6,352 bases of DNA from JAEXOD01 sp937930275 (lineage in GTDB: Bacteria; Bacteroidota; Ignavibacteria; Ignavibacteriales; Melioribacteraceae): the NCBI GenBank assembly GCA_036733965.1, contig DAIMZL010000125.1, positions 1 to 6,352 on the forward strand. The letters run 5' to 3'. Below, in pieces: positions 1 through 6,062 of the stretch. The notes under the pieces were generated by a model. It was not told the DNA's origin, ran no database searches, and was given only the letters and a program-made list of their open reading frames with translations. Position 1 is the first letter of the stretch. The number at the start of each line of letters is the position of its first letter. The position numbers were made by a program, and so were the translations under genes.

Positions 1-10
1 CTAAAATGAT

Positions 11-532
11 TTACTGTGGGGAAACTTCAAATTTTTTAATATCGTAACCTGCATTATTTAAAGTTTCGTAAGCTTTGTTGAGCTTTTGTTTGTCAAGTAT
101 AGGAGTGCGGCTTAAAATCCATCCGTATTTGCGGGAAGGAGTTCCGACAACGGCGTATTCATAATCATCACCTAAGCCTAAAATCCAGTAATCGCCCCAA
201 AAAAGTCTAATCCCAAATATACTTACAAAACTTACTTCAAGCTTTGAATTTGTTTTTTTATCAACAATGCGTGCTAATCCGTCCGCAACATCTTTTTCTC
301 CTTCTTCGGTTAAGCAGCTATTAATCACTTCAATATTTCCGTCTTTAAGAAGTTTGTATTGTGCGGTAGTTCCTTTAACACATTGTTTTTGAAATCTGTT
401 TGGAATTTTTGCTATTTCATACCATAAACCAACGTATTTTGTTAAATCAACACTTTTTAAAGTCTGCATTTCTTGTGCCGATATATTGTTAAAAAGTAGT
501 AAACCTGCTAAAGTTAAAAGCACTGTTTTCAT
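11..532 (-). CDS. Secreted Blc-like lipocalin
   Basis: A 173-residue bacterial lipocalin, a small beta-barrel that binds hydrophobic ligands; characterised family members (E. coli Blc, apolipoprotein D) bind fatty acids or lysophospholipids. Residues 1-20 form a signal peptide ending ISAQ. The lipocalin signature GLWYEIAKIPNRF is at 35-47, and the later block VGTPSRKYGWILSRTP is at 129-144. Cys51 and Cys73 lie on what should be neighbouring strands and may form a disulfide. Unlike E. coli Blc there is no lipobox cysteine, so a soluble periplasmic (or secreted) protein is predicted. Its ATG overlaps the TGA of the upstream hydrolase gene as ATGA. No Shine-Dalgarno sequence is visible, so translation is probably coupled to that gene. 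Family assignment is firm; the ligand is unknown. I do not use the symbol blc because the lipoprotein anchor is missing. Confidence 0.93.
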   Translation of the reverse strand: MKTVLLTLAGLLLFNNISAQEMQTLKSVDLTKYVGLWYEIAKIPNRFQKQCVKGTTAQYKLLKDGNIEVINSCLTEEGEKDVADGLARIVDKKTNSKLEVSFVSIFGIRLFWGDYWILGLGDDYEYAVVGTPSRKYGWILSRTPILDKQKLNKAYETLNNAGYDIKKFEVSPQ

Positions 533-1470
533 AATGTAAAAGTTTGTCCTATGTTATGTAATGCAAGAATTAAATTAAATTGTTTGTAATTATTTAATAA
601 CCTTTCAATTGGTTCGTTAAATGGTTCGCTGCTTTGTTTAAAAGTTTTAGTATGAATGGGTACAAAATAGGTTGCCCCCATTGCTGATGCCATTTTTAAG
701 GCTTCTTCCGGGTTACAGTGGTTTCTCGTCCAAGGATTATAAGCTCCGATTGGCATAATTGCAATATCCGGTTTTTCTGCAATCAATCCGTTTAATTTTT
801 CGGTATAAGCAGTGTCTCCACCAAAAAAGATTTTTTTATCGCCATATTTTAACAAGTAGCTGTTAAAACTTCTACCGTCTTTTTTATACCCTCTTGATCT
901 ATCTTTTTCCCAAGGGTATCGCCAGCCAAAATGTTTTACTTCGTGTGCACTAATATAAATATCGGATACAACAGCCGATTGTCCCCAATCCAATACTGTT
1001 ATACTTTTCCAAGGCAAATCATCAATAACATCTTTAGTTAAATATGCTACAATAACGTCAATTTGATTAGGGAATTTATCGGTAATATATTCTAACGTAG
1101 GGTAATCGGTATGATCCATATGTGCATGAGATAAAAGAATAATATCCGGTTTCGGTATTTCATCTAAAGTTAGTGCAGGGGGAGTTAAGCGTGAAGGTCC
1201 CACGCTTGAACCGAATATGTAAATCCCTATTCTATCAAATAAAACGGGGTCGGTTAAAATAATTTTCCCGAAAAAATTGATTAATACTGTTGAGTGTCCA
1301 ATCCAGCTTAAAGTAACAGAATCATTTGCCCATTCTTTTGGCTCGGGTTTGTATTTTAACTTAATCGGAGGATCGGCAAGTAAATTATTGTTACCTATTG
1401 CGGGTAAAAATGTAAGACCCGCTAAACCAGTAAAGACTGTTTTTATGAATTTTCTTCTATTTGTTTTCAT
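529..1470 (-). CDS. Tat-exported MBL-fold hydrolase, NAPE-PLD/UlaG-like
   Basis: A 313-residue metallo-beta-lactamase-fold hydrolase resembling NAPE-phospholipase D and UlaG-type proteins. The N-terminus carries a twin-arginine motif (NRRKFIK, 4-10) followed by a hydrophobic segment (about 11-26), suggesting folded, metal-loaded export by Tat; the cleavage site is unclear and it could stay anchored. The domain begins with SWIGHSTVLI (55-64). The zinc motif HAHMDH gives His115, His117, Asp119 and His120. Further probable ligands or active-site residues are His176, Asp219 (FGGDT), His251 (HCNPEEA) and His273 (PIHTKTF), matching the order and spacing known in NAPE-PLD. All expected metal ligands are present, so it should be active. 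The gene starts 38 bp after the TPM gene without a clear Shine-Dalgarno sequence and overlaps the lipocalin gene by 4 bp. Substrate is inferred only: an N-acyl phospholipid or another phosphodiester or lactone is possible. Confidence 0.88.
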   Translation of the reverse strand: MKTNRRKFIKTVFTGLAGLTFLPAIGNNNLLADPPIKLKYKPEPKEWANDSVTLSWIGHSTVLINFFGKIILTDPVLFDRIGIYIFGSSVGPSRLTPPALTLDEIPKPDIILLSHAHMDHTDYPTLEYITDKFPNQIDVIVAYLTKDVIDDLPWKSITVLDWGQSAVVSDIYISAHEVKHFGWRYPWEKDRSRGYKKDGRSFNSYLLKYGDKKIFFGGDTAYTEKLNGLIAEKPDIAIMPIGAYNPWTRNHCNPEEALKMASAMGATYFVPIHTKTFKQSSEPFNEPIERLLNNYKQFNLILALHNIGQTFTL

Positions 1471-1508
1471 ATAAAGATAAACAGTCTTAATTTATAAAAA
1501 ATTCCAAA

Positions 1509-1967
1509 TTAAAATTCTACTTTATTAGATAACTCGTCCGTATCATCGGCTTTACGCGGAAAATGTGCAGATAATACTTTTCCGGCATCATCCAAGCCTG
1601 TTAAAATTGCTTCAAGGTATTTTCCTTCTTTAAATCCAATCTGAATTTTATCGCGAATGTCATCCCATGTTTTTTGCTCAACAAGTGAATGAATTCCGCT
1701 ATCTGCGAATATGTAAAACATCCTTTCTTTTAATATAAAAAAGAATAGAATTCCGGTCTTGTCTCTGGTGTTATTCATTTTTAAGTGCAAAAATTCAATT
1801 TTTGCGAGTTCTTCAAGTGATTTTTTTGAATGAAAAAATGATCGACTTTCTTTAAATGAAACTCTCAATTCACCGGAAGTTGTAAGTTCAATTTGTTTTA
1901 TTTTATCGGATATTCGTAAAAAATCATCATCGTCAAAGTACTTATATACTAATTTTTCTTTTTCCAA
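1509..1967 (-). CDS. TPM-domain protein (cytoplasmic, orphan)
   Basis: A 152-residue protein made almost entirely of a TPM domain (the TPM_phosphatase/YgcG family). Recognisable blocks are the early strand TTSGELRVSF (29-38), NNTRDKTGILFFFI (65-78), FADSGI (87-92), Trp101, and the C-terminal stretch from GFKEGKY (111) to AHFPRKADDTDELSN (134-148). There is no signal peptide or membrane segment, so it resembles the short cytoplasmic TPM proteins rather than the secreted YgcG type. TPM genes often sit beside lemA and a second TPM gene; neither is in this window. Biochemical function is poorly defined: some plant TPM proteins act in photosystem II repair with phosphatase activity, which cannot be transferred here. 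The start is TTG, chosen because GAGG lies 6 nt upstream and the extension upstream offers no ATG. It is probably the first gene of the operon with the hydrolase and lipocalin. Confidence 0.85.
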   Translation of the reverse strand: MEKEKLVYKYFDDDDFLRISDKIKQIELTTSGELRVSFKESRSFFHSKKSLEELAKIEFLHLKMNNTRDKTGILFFFILKERMFYIFADSGIHSLVEQKTWDDIRDKIQIGFKEGKYLEAILTGLDDAGKVLSAHFPRKADDTDELSNKVEF

Positions 1968-1973
1968 ATTTAA

Positions 1974-1977
1974 CCTC
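1974..1977 (-). promoter_or_regulatory. Ribosome binding site deciding a TTG start (TPM gene)
   Basis: Read on the minus strand, GAGG is followed by six bases (TTAAAT) and then TTG at 1967-1965. No in-frame ATG lies between this TTG and an upstream in-frame stop near 2030, and the first in-frame ATG downstream is at codon 64, inside the conserved domain. The TTG is therefore the best start. Confidence 0.75.
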
Positions 1978-2003
1978 GCGAAACTTTTTGCACTAAAAAA
2001 TAT

Positions 2004-2034
2004 ATTATAATTAAAGATATAATAATTTTAGCAA
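2004..2034 (-). promoter_or_regulatory. Possible promoter of the TPM-hydrolase-lipocalin operon
   Basis: On the minus strand a perfect TATAAT lies at 2009-2004. A weak -35-like TTGCTA is at 2034-2029, 19 bases upstream, which is a long spacer. A TATAAT match is easily found by chance in DNA this AT-rich, so this is only a candidate, placed where the operon's promoter should be. Confidence 0.3.
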
Positions 2035-2102
2035 AATTGCATTAAAAATTATTGGTATGTATATTTAAGTTTTAAAATAATTTTAATTAGCAAAATTAAA
2101 AT
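2024..2102. repeat. Two related near-palindromes sharing TTAGCAAAATT
   Basis: The 11-base word TTAGCAAAATT occurs at 2028-2038 and 2087-2097. Each copy sits in an inverted repeat: AATTTT-AGC-AAAATT at 2024-2038, and a 9-bp-arm repeat at 2080-2102 (ATTTTAATT, five-base loop, AATTAAAAT). They lie in the 171-bp gap between the divergent TPM operon and gpmI, one nearer each gene. They could be paired operator sites, but the arms are almost pure A/T and chance is a serious alternative. Nothing else coding is seen in this gap. Confidence 0.4.
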
Positions 2103-2138
2103 ATGTTAGTAAGTAAAAATAATTAATAAAGGTATAAA

Positions 2139-3767
2139 ATGAAATTAGAATTGAAAAAATCGGATAAATTTAGCGGCAGAAAAGGTCCCGTTCTGTTTAT
2201 AATAATGGACGGAGTAGGTTTGGGTAAACAAGACGAGAGCAACGCAGTATATTTAGCCAAAACGCCTACATTGGACATGTTAAAAGAGATAAAGCTAAAA
2301 ACTCAATTAAAAGCGCATGGTCCGGCTGTCGGCTTACCAAGTGAAGACGATATGGGAAATAGCGAAGTGGGACATAATGCTATGGGGGCGGGACGAGTGT
2401 TTGCACAAGGGGCAAAACTTGTTAATAAAAGCTTAGAAACCGGTAAAATATTTGAATCGGAAAGTTGGAAACAAGTTGTTAATAAGGGTATAAACGGCGG
2501 TGTGGTTCATTTTATAGGTTTACTTTCAGACGGAAACGTTCATTCTCACATTAATCAATTATTTAAATTGATAAATCGTTGTGCCGAAGACGGAGTTAAA
2601 AAATTAAGACTACATATATTATTAGATGGTAGAGACGTTGGCGAAAAAACAGCTTTAGACTATATTAAACCGACTGAAGATTTACTAAAAGAACTAAACG
2701 AAAAATTTGCAGTAGATTTTAAAGTTGCAAGCGGCGGCGGAAGAATGATTACCACAATGGATAGATATAATGCGGATTGGTCTATTGTTGAACGCGGGTG
2801 GAAAGCTCACGTTTTAGGTGAAGGTCGTAAGTTTAAATCTGCTGCCGAAGCGGTTCAAACCTATTATGACGAAGACCCCAAAGCTACAGACCAGTATTTG
2901 GAATCTTTTGTTATAGCTGACGAAAATAATAATCCGGTGGGAACAATAAATGACGGTGACAGTGTTGTCTTCTTTAATTTCCGCGGTGATAGAGCAATAG
3001 AAATATCACGTGCCTTTACAGAAGAAAATTTTACCGAATTTGACAGAAAAAGATTTCCGAAAGTATTTTATGCAGGTATTATGGAATATGACGGTGATTT
3101 ACACATACCTCAAAATTATTTAGTTAACCCTCCGTTAATTGAACGTACACTAAGTGAATATTTATGTGCTGCCGGCGTAAAATCGTTTGCCGTATCCGAA
3201 ACACAAAAATTCGGTCACGTAACATATTTTTGGAACGGAAACCGTTCCGGTTATATTGATGAAAAATTGGAACAGTATTATGAAGTTCCGAGTGATAAAA
3301 TTCCGTTTGACCAAGCCCCTAAAATGAAAGCATACGAAATTACCGAAAAAGTAATTGAATATTTGAAGAGCGGTGAGTTTAAGTTCGGACGTTTGAATTT
3401 TGCTAACGGCGATATGGTAGGGCATACGGGAATTATGGAAGCAGCAATTACCGCCGTAGAAACAGTTGACGAATGTGTAGGTAAACTAATAAAAGTAGTA
3501 GAAGAACTTGACGGAATTACTGTTGTAACGGCAGATCACGGTAATGCGGATGAAATGTTTACGGTTAGTAAAGGTAAAAAAGCAGTTAAAACTGCTCACA
3601 CATTAAATCCGGTTCCGTTTTATATTATTGATAAAGATTATAAGGGCGAATATGTAATGGCTGATGTTGAAAATGCGGGATTAACAAACATTGCCGGTAC
3701 ATTACTCAACTTATTGGGGTATGAAAACGTCGAAGATTATGATAAATCTCTGATAAAATTCGTGTAA
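2139..3767 (+). CDS. gpmI: 2,3-bisphosphoglycerate-independent phosphoglycerate mutase
   Basis: Cytoplasmic dimanganese enzyme interconverting 3- and 2-phosphoglycerate in glycolysis and gluconeogenesis. Phosphatase-domain metal ligands and nucleophile are all visible: Asp24 (MDGVG), Ser75 (GNSEVGH, the residue phosphorylated in the cycle), Asp425 and His429 (NGDMVGHT), Asp466 and His467 (TADHGN), and His487. Transferase-domain substrate residues are His135, Arg165-Asp166, Arg202, Arg209, Arg282, Arg285 (FNFRGDRA) and Lys357. At 542 residues it is longer than the usual bacterial form of about 510. It carries signatures of the plant/trypanosomatid branch: SGGGRM..TMDRY (198-210), FGHVTYFWNGNRSGY (358-372) and PKMKA (394-398). 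The ATG has AAAGG six bases upstream. It stands alone or leads the PorV-like gene 95 bp downstream. Function is secure. Confidence 0.97.
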   Translation: MKLELKKSDKFSGRKGPVLFIIMDGVGLGKQDESNAVYLAKTPTLDMLKEIKLKTQLKAHGPAVGLPSEDDMGNSEVGHNAMGAGRVFAQGAKLVNKSLETGKIFESESWKQVVNKGINGGVVHFIGLLSDGNVHSHINQLFKLINRCAEDGVKKLRLHILLDGRDVGEKTALDYIKPTEDLLKELNEKFAVDFKVASGGGRMITTMDRYNADWSIVERGWKAHVLGEGRKFKSAAEAVQTYYDEDPKATDQYLESFVIADENNNPVGTINDGDSVVFFNFRGDRAIEISRAFTEENFTEFDRKRFPKVFYAGIMEYDGDLHIPQNYLVNPPLIERTLSEYLCAAGVKSFAVSETQKFGHVTYFWNGNRSGYIDEKLEQYYEVPSDKIPFDQAPKMKAYEITEKVIEYLKSGEFKFGRLNFANGDMVGHTGIMEAAITAVETVDECVGKLIKVVEELDGITVVTADHGNADEMFTVSKGKKAVKTAHTLNPVPFYIIDKDYKGEYVMADVENAGLTNIAGTLLNLLGYENVEDYDKSLIKFV

Positions 3768-3791
3768 AAATTTGTATCCTTATATAAAAAG

Positions 3792-3827
3792 TGCATTTTT
3801 AACTTGATTTTATTAGTTAAAATGACA
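3792..3827 (+). terminator. Weak AT-rich hairpin after gpmI
   Basis: TTTTAACT (3797-3804) and AGTTAAAA (3815-3822) pair perfectly across a 10-base loop. Allowing a bulge on each side, A-T, C-G, G-C and T-A pairs extend the stem outward to 3792-3827. The stem is AT-rich and only a short, interrupted T run follows, so it would be a weak or partial terminator, or a 3'-end stabiliser between gpmI and the next gene. It may also be chance. Confidence 0.3.
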
Positions 3828-3862
3828 ATTTTATAATAATAATTTTAAGGAAATCGTTTTAT

Positions 3863-4897
3863 ATGTTAAAAAGAACATTTTTGGTTTTAGTCTTATGCTC
3901 CGCCTCTTTATTTGCCCAAACTTCGGTAGGCAAATATGCAGGTGAATTTTTGGCATTAGGTGTCGGCGGTCGTGCATTAGGTATGGGCGGAGCTCATACG
4001 GCGGTAGTTAACGATGTAACCGCAGGATATTGGAACCCAGCCGGTTTGGCAAGAATAGATTACCCCCAAATTGTGTTGATGCACGAAGAGCATTTTGGTA
4101 ATTTAGTTAACTATAACTATGGTGCCGTTGCTATTCCGTACGGAAACGATATGAGTTTCGGAATTAGCGTAATAAGGTTAAGTATTGACGGCATTCCGGA
4201 TACAAGAGACGCTTTGGTAGATAGAATAACAGGGCAAGTAATTTATGATATTACTAATCCGTATGCAAGAATAGATTATTCCAAAATTAAAGAGTTTAAT
4301 AATACAGACTATGCTTTTTACTTAACATTTGCTAAAAGACAAAGTGAAGATTTTTATTGGGGAGCAAACGTAAAAATTATTTCGCGTAGTATTGCAGAGT
4401 ACTCGGCTTTCGGAATAGGTTTTGATGCGGGTGCATATTATAAACCAATGGATAATTTACACTTAGGTGCTTCTATTCAGGATATAACTACAACGTTGGT
4501 GGCTTGGTCAACAGGAACTAACGAACTGATTTCGCCGACATTAAAATTAGGTGCTGCATACGGTATTGAATTTTTAGGCGGCACTTTTATGCCGACAATG
4601 GATTTTGATGTTCGATTTGAAAACAGGCAATTTGCGTCTAATTTTAATGTAGGACCGGTTAGCTTTGATGTTCATAGCGGTGTGGAATATAGTTATAAAG
4701 GTTTATTTTCGGTGCGGGCAGGCTATAGTGACGTAAAGCAGATAACACTTGGTGCAGGAGTTAGATTGCCTAAGTTAAATATAGATTATTCTTTTGCTCG
4801 TTTTAGCGCATCGGAAACAGATAGACTAAACGATTCTCACAGAATTTCGGTAATGTTAACTTTAGAAGAACCAAAGTTTTTGAGAAGTTCAAATTAA
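3863..4897 (+). CDS. PorV/PorQ-family outer-membrane beta-barrel protein
   Basis: A 344-residue predicted outer-membrane barrel of the PorV/PorQ (UPF0164) family, related in fold to FadL-type channels. Residues 1-19 are a signal peptide ending SLFAQ. The family signature follows at once: FLALGVGGRALGMGGAHTA (29-47), then GYWNPAGLA (55-63). The rest shows alternating strands with aromatic girdles, such as YWGANVKII (165-173) and YKPMDNLHLGASIQD (193-207). The closing strands include LNIDYSFARF (305-314) and SHRISVMLTL (325-334). PorV itself is a type IX secretion shuttle protein, but this family is widespread and many members are outside that system; no other T9SS gene is present here. AAGGA lies 11 bases before the ATG. 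The lipoprotein gene starts 5 bp after the stop, so the two are probably co-transcribed. Cargo or ligand is unknown. Confidence 0.9.
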   Translation: MLKRTFLVLVLCSASLFAQTSVGKYAGEFLALGVGGRALGMGGAHTAVVNDVTAGYWNPAGLARIDYPQIVLMHEEHFGNLVNYNYGAVAIPYGNDMSFGISVIRLSIDGIPDTRDALVDRITGQVIYDITNPYARIDYSKIKEFNNTDYAFYLTFAKRQSEDFYWGANVKIISRSIAEYSAFGIGFDAGAYYKPMDNLHLGASIQDITTTLVAWSTGTNELISPTLKLGAAYGIEFLGGTFMPTMDFDVRFENRQFASNFNVGPVSFDVHSGVEYSYKGLFSVRAGYSDVKQITLGAGVRLPKLNIDYSFARFSASETDRLNDSHRISVMLTLEEPKFLRSSN

Positions 4898-4902
4898 GCT
4901 GA

Positions 4903-5457
4903 ATGAATAAAATATTTATATTTTTAGTTTTAGTAATTTTTATAAGCTGCTCGCAAACCGAGCAGCTTCTTTATGAAAAAAATTATCCGCTAACAAACAA
5001 ATCAGTAGAATCAAAAAAAACATCTTATAAGGTAAAAATTCCGCAGGGTTGGTACTCGCCAACCGAAAACAGTTACGAATTAGTAGATATATGGTTAGTT
5101 GACGAAAGATTAACGGCTCAAATAGTCGTTTTACCGTTAAATATCAATAACTTTGATAAAAGTATTTCCTTAAAAGATATAATTAACTTAAACATAAGAC
5201 AAAAAAAAGCAGAGCTTGGTGATAAGTATAAGGAAGTGATACCGGCGGAGCATTTTTTTATAAATTCAATTGAGTTTTATAGTTTTCAGTATTACGATTT
5301 TAGAAATTTACCAGTTAGAACCGTATATTTTAAATTAAATGATATTTATTTTGAATGTGTGGCTTCGTTTTCCGAAAAAATTATTCCCGAAAAAGCAAAT
5401 CCTTCAACACTATTTAAAGTACAAAATAGCGTATTAAACAGTATTAGTTTAAAATAA
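4903..5457 (+). CDS. Small predicted lipoprotein, function unknown
   Basis: A 184-residue protein with a lipoprotein-type signal: a very hydrophobic segment (4-14) then FISC, placing the lipidated cysteine at residue 16. Phe at -3 is less usual than Leu but tolerated. The mature part has YKVKIPQGWY (42-51), a pattern seen at the start of PsbP-like and related domains, followed by beta-rich sequence (IWLVDERLTAQIVVLPL, 63-79; VRTVYFKLNDIYFECVASF, 138-156). The end, LFKVQNSVLNSISLK (170-184), also resembles the closing helix and strand of such folds. I cannot name the family with confidence. It begins 5 bp after the PorV-like gene with no strong Shine-Dalgarno sequence, so coupled translation and an envelope role alongside the barrel are inferred. 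A strong hairpin overlaps codons 14-22. The gene ends at a shared terminator. Confidence 0.85.
   Translation: MNKIFIFLVLVIFISCSQTEQLLYEKNYPLTNKSVESKKTSYKVKIPQGWYSPTENSYELVDIWLVDERLTAQIVVLPLNINNFDKSISLKDIINLNIRQKKAELGDKYKEVIPAEHFFINSIEFYSFQYYDFRNLPVRTVYFKLNDIYFECVASFSEKIIPEKANPSTLFKVQNSVLNSISLK
4944..4968 (+). repeat. Perfect 10-bp GC-rich hairpin inside the lipoprotein gene
   Basis: AAGCTGCTCG (4944-4953) and CGAGCAGCTT (4959-4968) are perfect inverted repeats around the loop CAAAC. Six of ten pairs are G-C, unusual in this AT-rich window. The stem covers codons 14-22, including lipidated Cys16, and starts 41 nt after the A of the start codon. The bases after it (TCTTTATG) are only moderately U-rich, so it could be an inefficient terminator or attenuator, a translational pause site, or a coding accident. 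That the repeat exists is certain; function is not shown. Confidence 0.7.
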
Positions 5458-5458
5458 A

Positions 5459-5488
5459 AAAGAGAAATCCAAAGTTGAATTTCTCTTT
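5459..5488. terminator. Bidirectional intrinsic terminator between convergent genes
   Basis: AAAGAGAAAT (5459-5468) and ATTTCTCTTT (5479-5488) form a perfect 10-bp stem with a 10-base loop. It starts two bases after the lipoprotein stop and ends 22 bases before the pdaD stop. Read on the minus strand the stem is followed by a long T-rich tract (CTTTTTTATTTT), so it should work best for pdaD. Read on the plus strand the tail is shorter (TTTATAAAG), so termination of the lipoprotein transcript may be weaker. Confidence 0.8.
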
Positions 5489-5510
5489 ATAAAGTTAATA
5501 CTAAACGATC

Positions 5511-6056
5511 TTAAGGCAATAAAACCGCTGCGGCAATAACAGTAGTCCACATACCTGTTTTTTCACCGGTTGCAGTTTGGGTAATATTAAATGTTTTTAC
5601 AATTTTGTTAGACATTTTAAATACTTGCTCTCTTTCGTTCCAATCTGCGTCTGCATTAAATTCAACGCCTAAAGTGGTAGCCAACATTTGGGCAGCTAAA
5701 TCTTCGGCATAATCACCGGCAATTTTTTCTTTAACGCCAAATGGGTGATATTCGGATAAGTAACCGTACTGTTCGGTATCAGCAGGAATAGCAACACCAA
5801 CAGATGAAGCAATTAACCTGTTTGGTTCGTTAGTAGAATTACGAGCCATAACAACAAAAGTAATTTGACCGGCTTTAATTTCTTTTAAGCCTTCTGCTTT
5901 TGATATACGTTTGCAATGCGGAGGTAAGATACTGCTAACTGTAACAATGTTACATTTTTCAATACCGGCACTACGCAAAGCTGCTTCAAATGAACTGAGG
6001 TAATCTTTATGTATCCCTACACCTTTAGTAAAAAATATTTTGGATGGAACGTACAA
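5511..6056 (-). CDS. pdaD: Pyruvoyl-dependent arginine decarboxylase
   Basis: A 181-residue enzyme that decarboxylates arginine to agmatine, the entry to putrescine and spermidine synthesis. It is made as a proenzyme that cuts itself between two serines; the new N-terminal serine becomes the pyruvoyl cofactor. The site is VSSILPP (40-46), with cleavage between Ser41 and Ser42 giving a 41-residue beta and a 140-residue alpha chain. Asn36 matches the active-site Asn47 of the Methanocaldococcus jannaschii enzyme, and Glu102 (SEYH) is the probable counterpart of its Glu109. KGVGIHKDYLSSFEAALRSA (11-30) is typical of the family N-terminus and MWTTVIAAAVLL (169-180) of its end. The enzyme is soluble, cytoplasmic and normally a trimer of alpha-beta pairs. 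It starts at TTG, supported by a strong ribosome binding site. It is a single-gene unit here, with no spe genes beside it in the window. Confidence 0.95.
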   Translation of the reverse strand: MYVPSKIFFTKGVGIHKDYLSSFEAALRSAGIEKCNIVTVSSILPPHCKRISKAEGLKEIKAGQITFVVMARNSTNEPNRLIASSVGVAIPADTEQYGYLSEYHPFGVKEKIAGDYAEDLAAQMLATTLGVEFNADADWNEREQVFKMSNKIVKTFNITQTATGEKTGMWTTVIAAAVLLP

Positions 6057-6062
6057 TTTTTA

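Noticed and set aside
11..532. Naming the lipocalin Blc
   Set aside because: The E. coli protein is an outer-membrane lipoprotein; this one has no lipobox cysteine, so only family-level naming is justified.
1187..1207. Perfect 7-bp inverted repeat AAGCGTG/CACGCTT in the hydrolase gene
   Set aside because: It sits mid-gene in conserved coding sequence and its length is within chance expectation.
1277..1474. Plus-strand open frame of 65 codons opposite the hydrolase gene
   Set aside because: It lies antisense within a gene with clear MBL-fold motifs, has no recognisable domain, and reads as the complement of the Tat signal and first strands.
3232..3248. Perfect 7-bp hairpin GGAACGG-AAA-CCGTTCC in gpmI
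   Set aside because: It encodes the invariant NGNRS motif, and 7-bp stems are expected a few times by chance in a window this size.
3162..3425. Minus-strand open frame of 87 codons opposite gpmI
   Set aside because: It is antisense to the conserved iPGM core, has no family signature, and is explained by the coding strand's composition.
3863..4897. Calling the barrel protein PorV and inferring type IX secretion
   Set aside because: The family is broad, no other T9SS component is in the window, and none of the exported proteins here shows a recognisable T9SS C-terminal sorting domain.
5047..5064. 6-bp inverted repeat GGTTGG/CCAACC in the lipoprotein gene
   Set aside because: It is too short to stand out from chance, unlike the 10-bp stem at 4944-4968.
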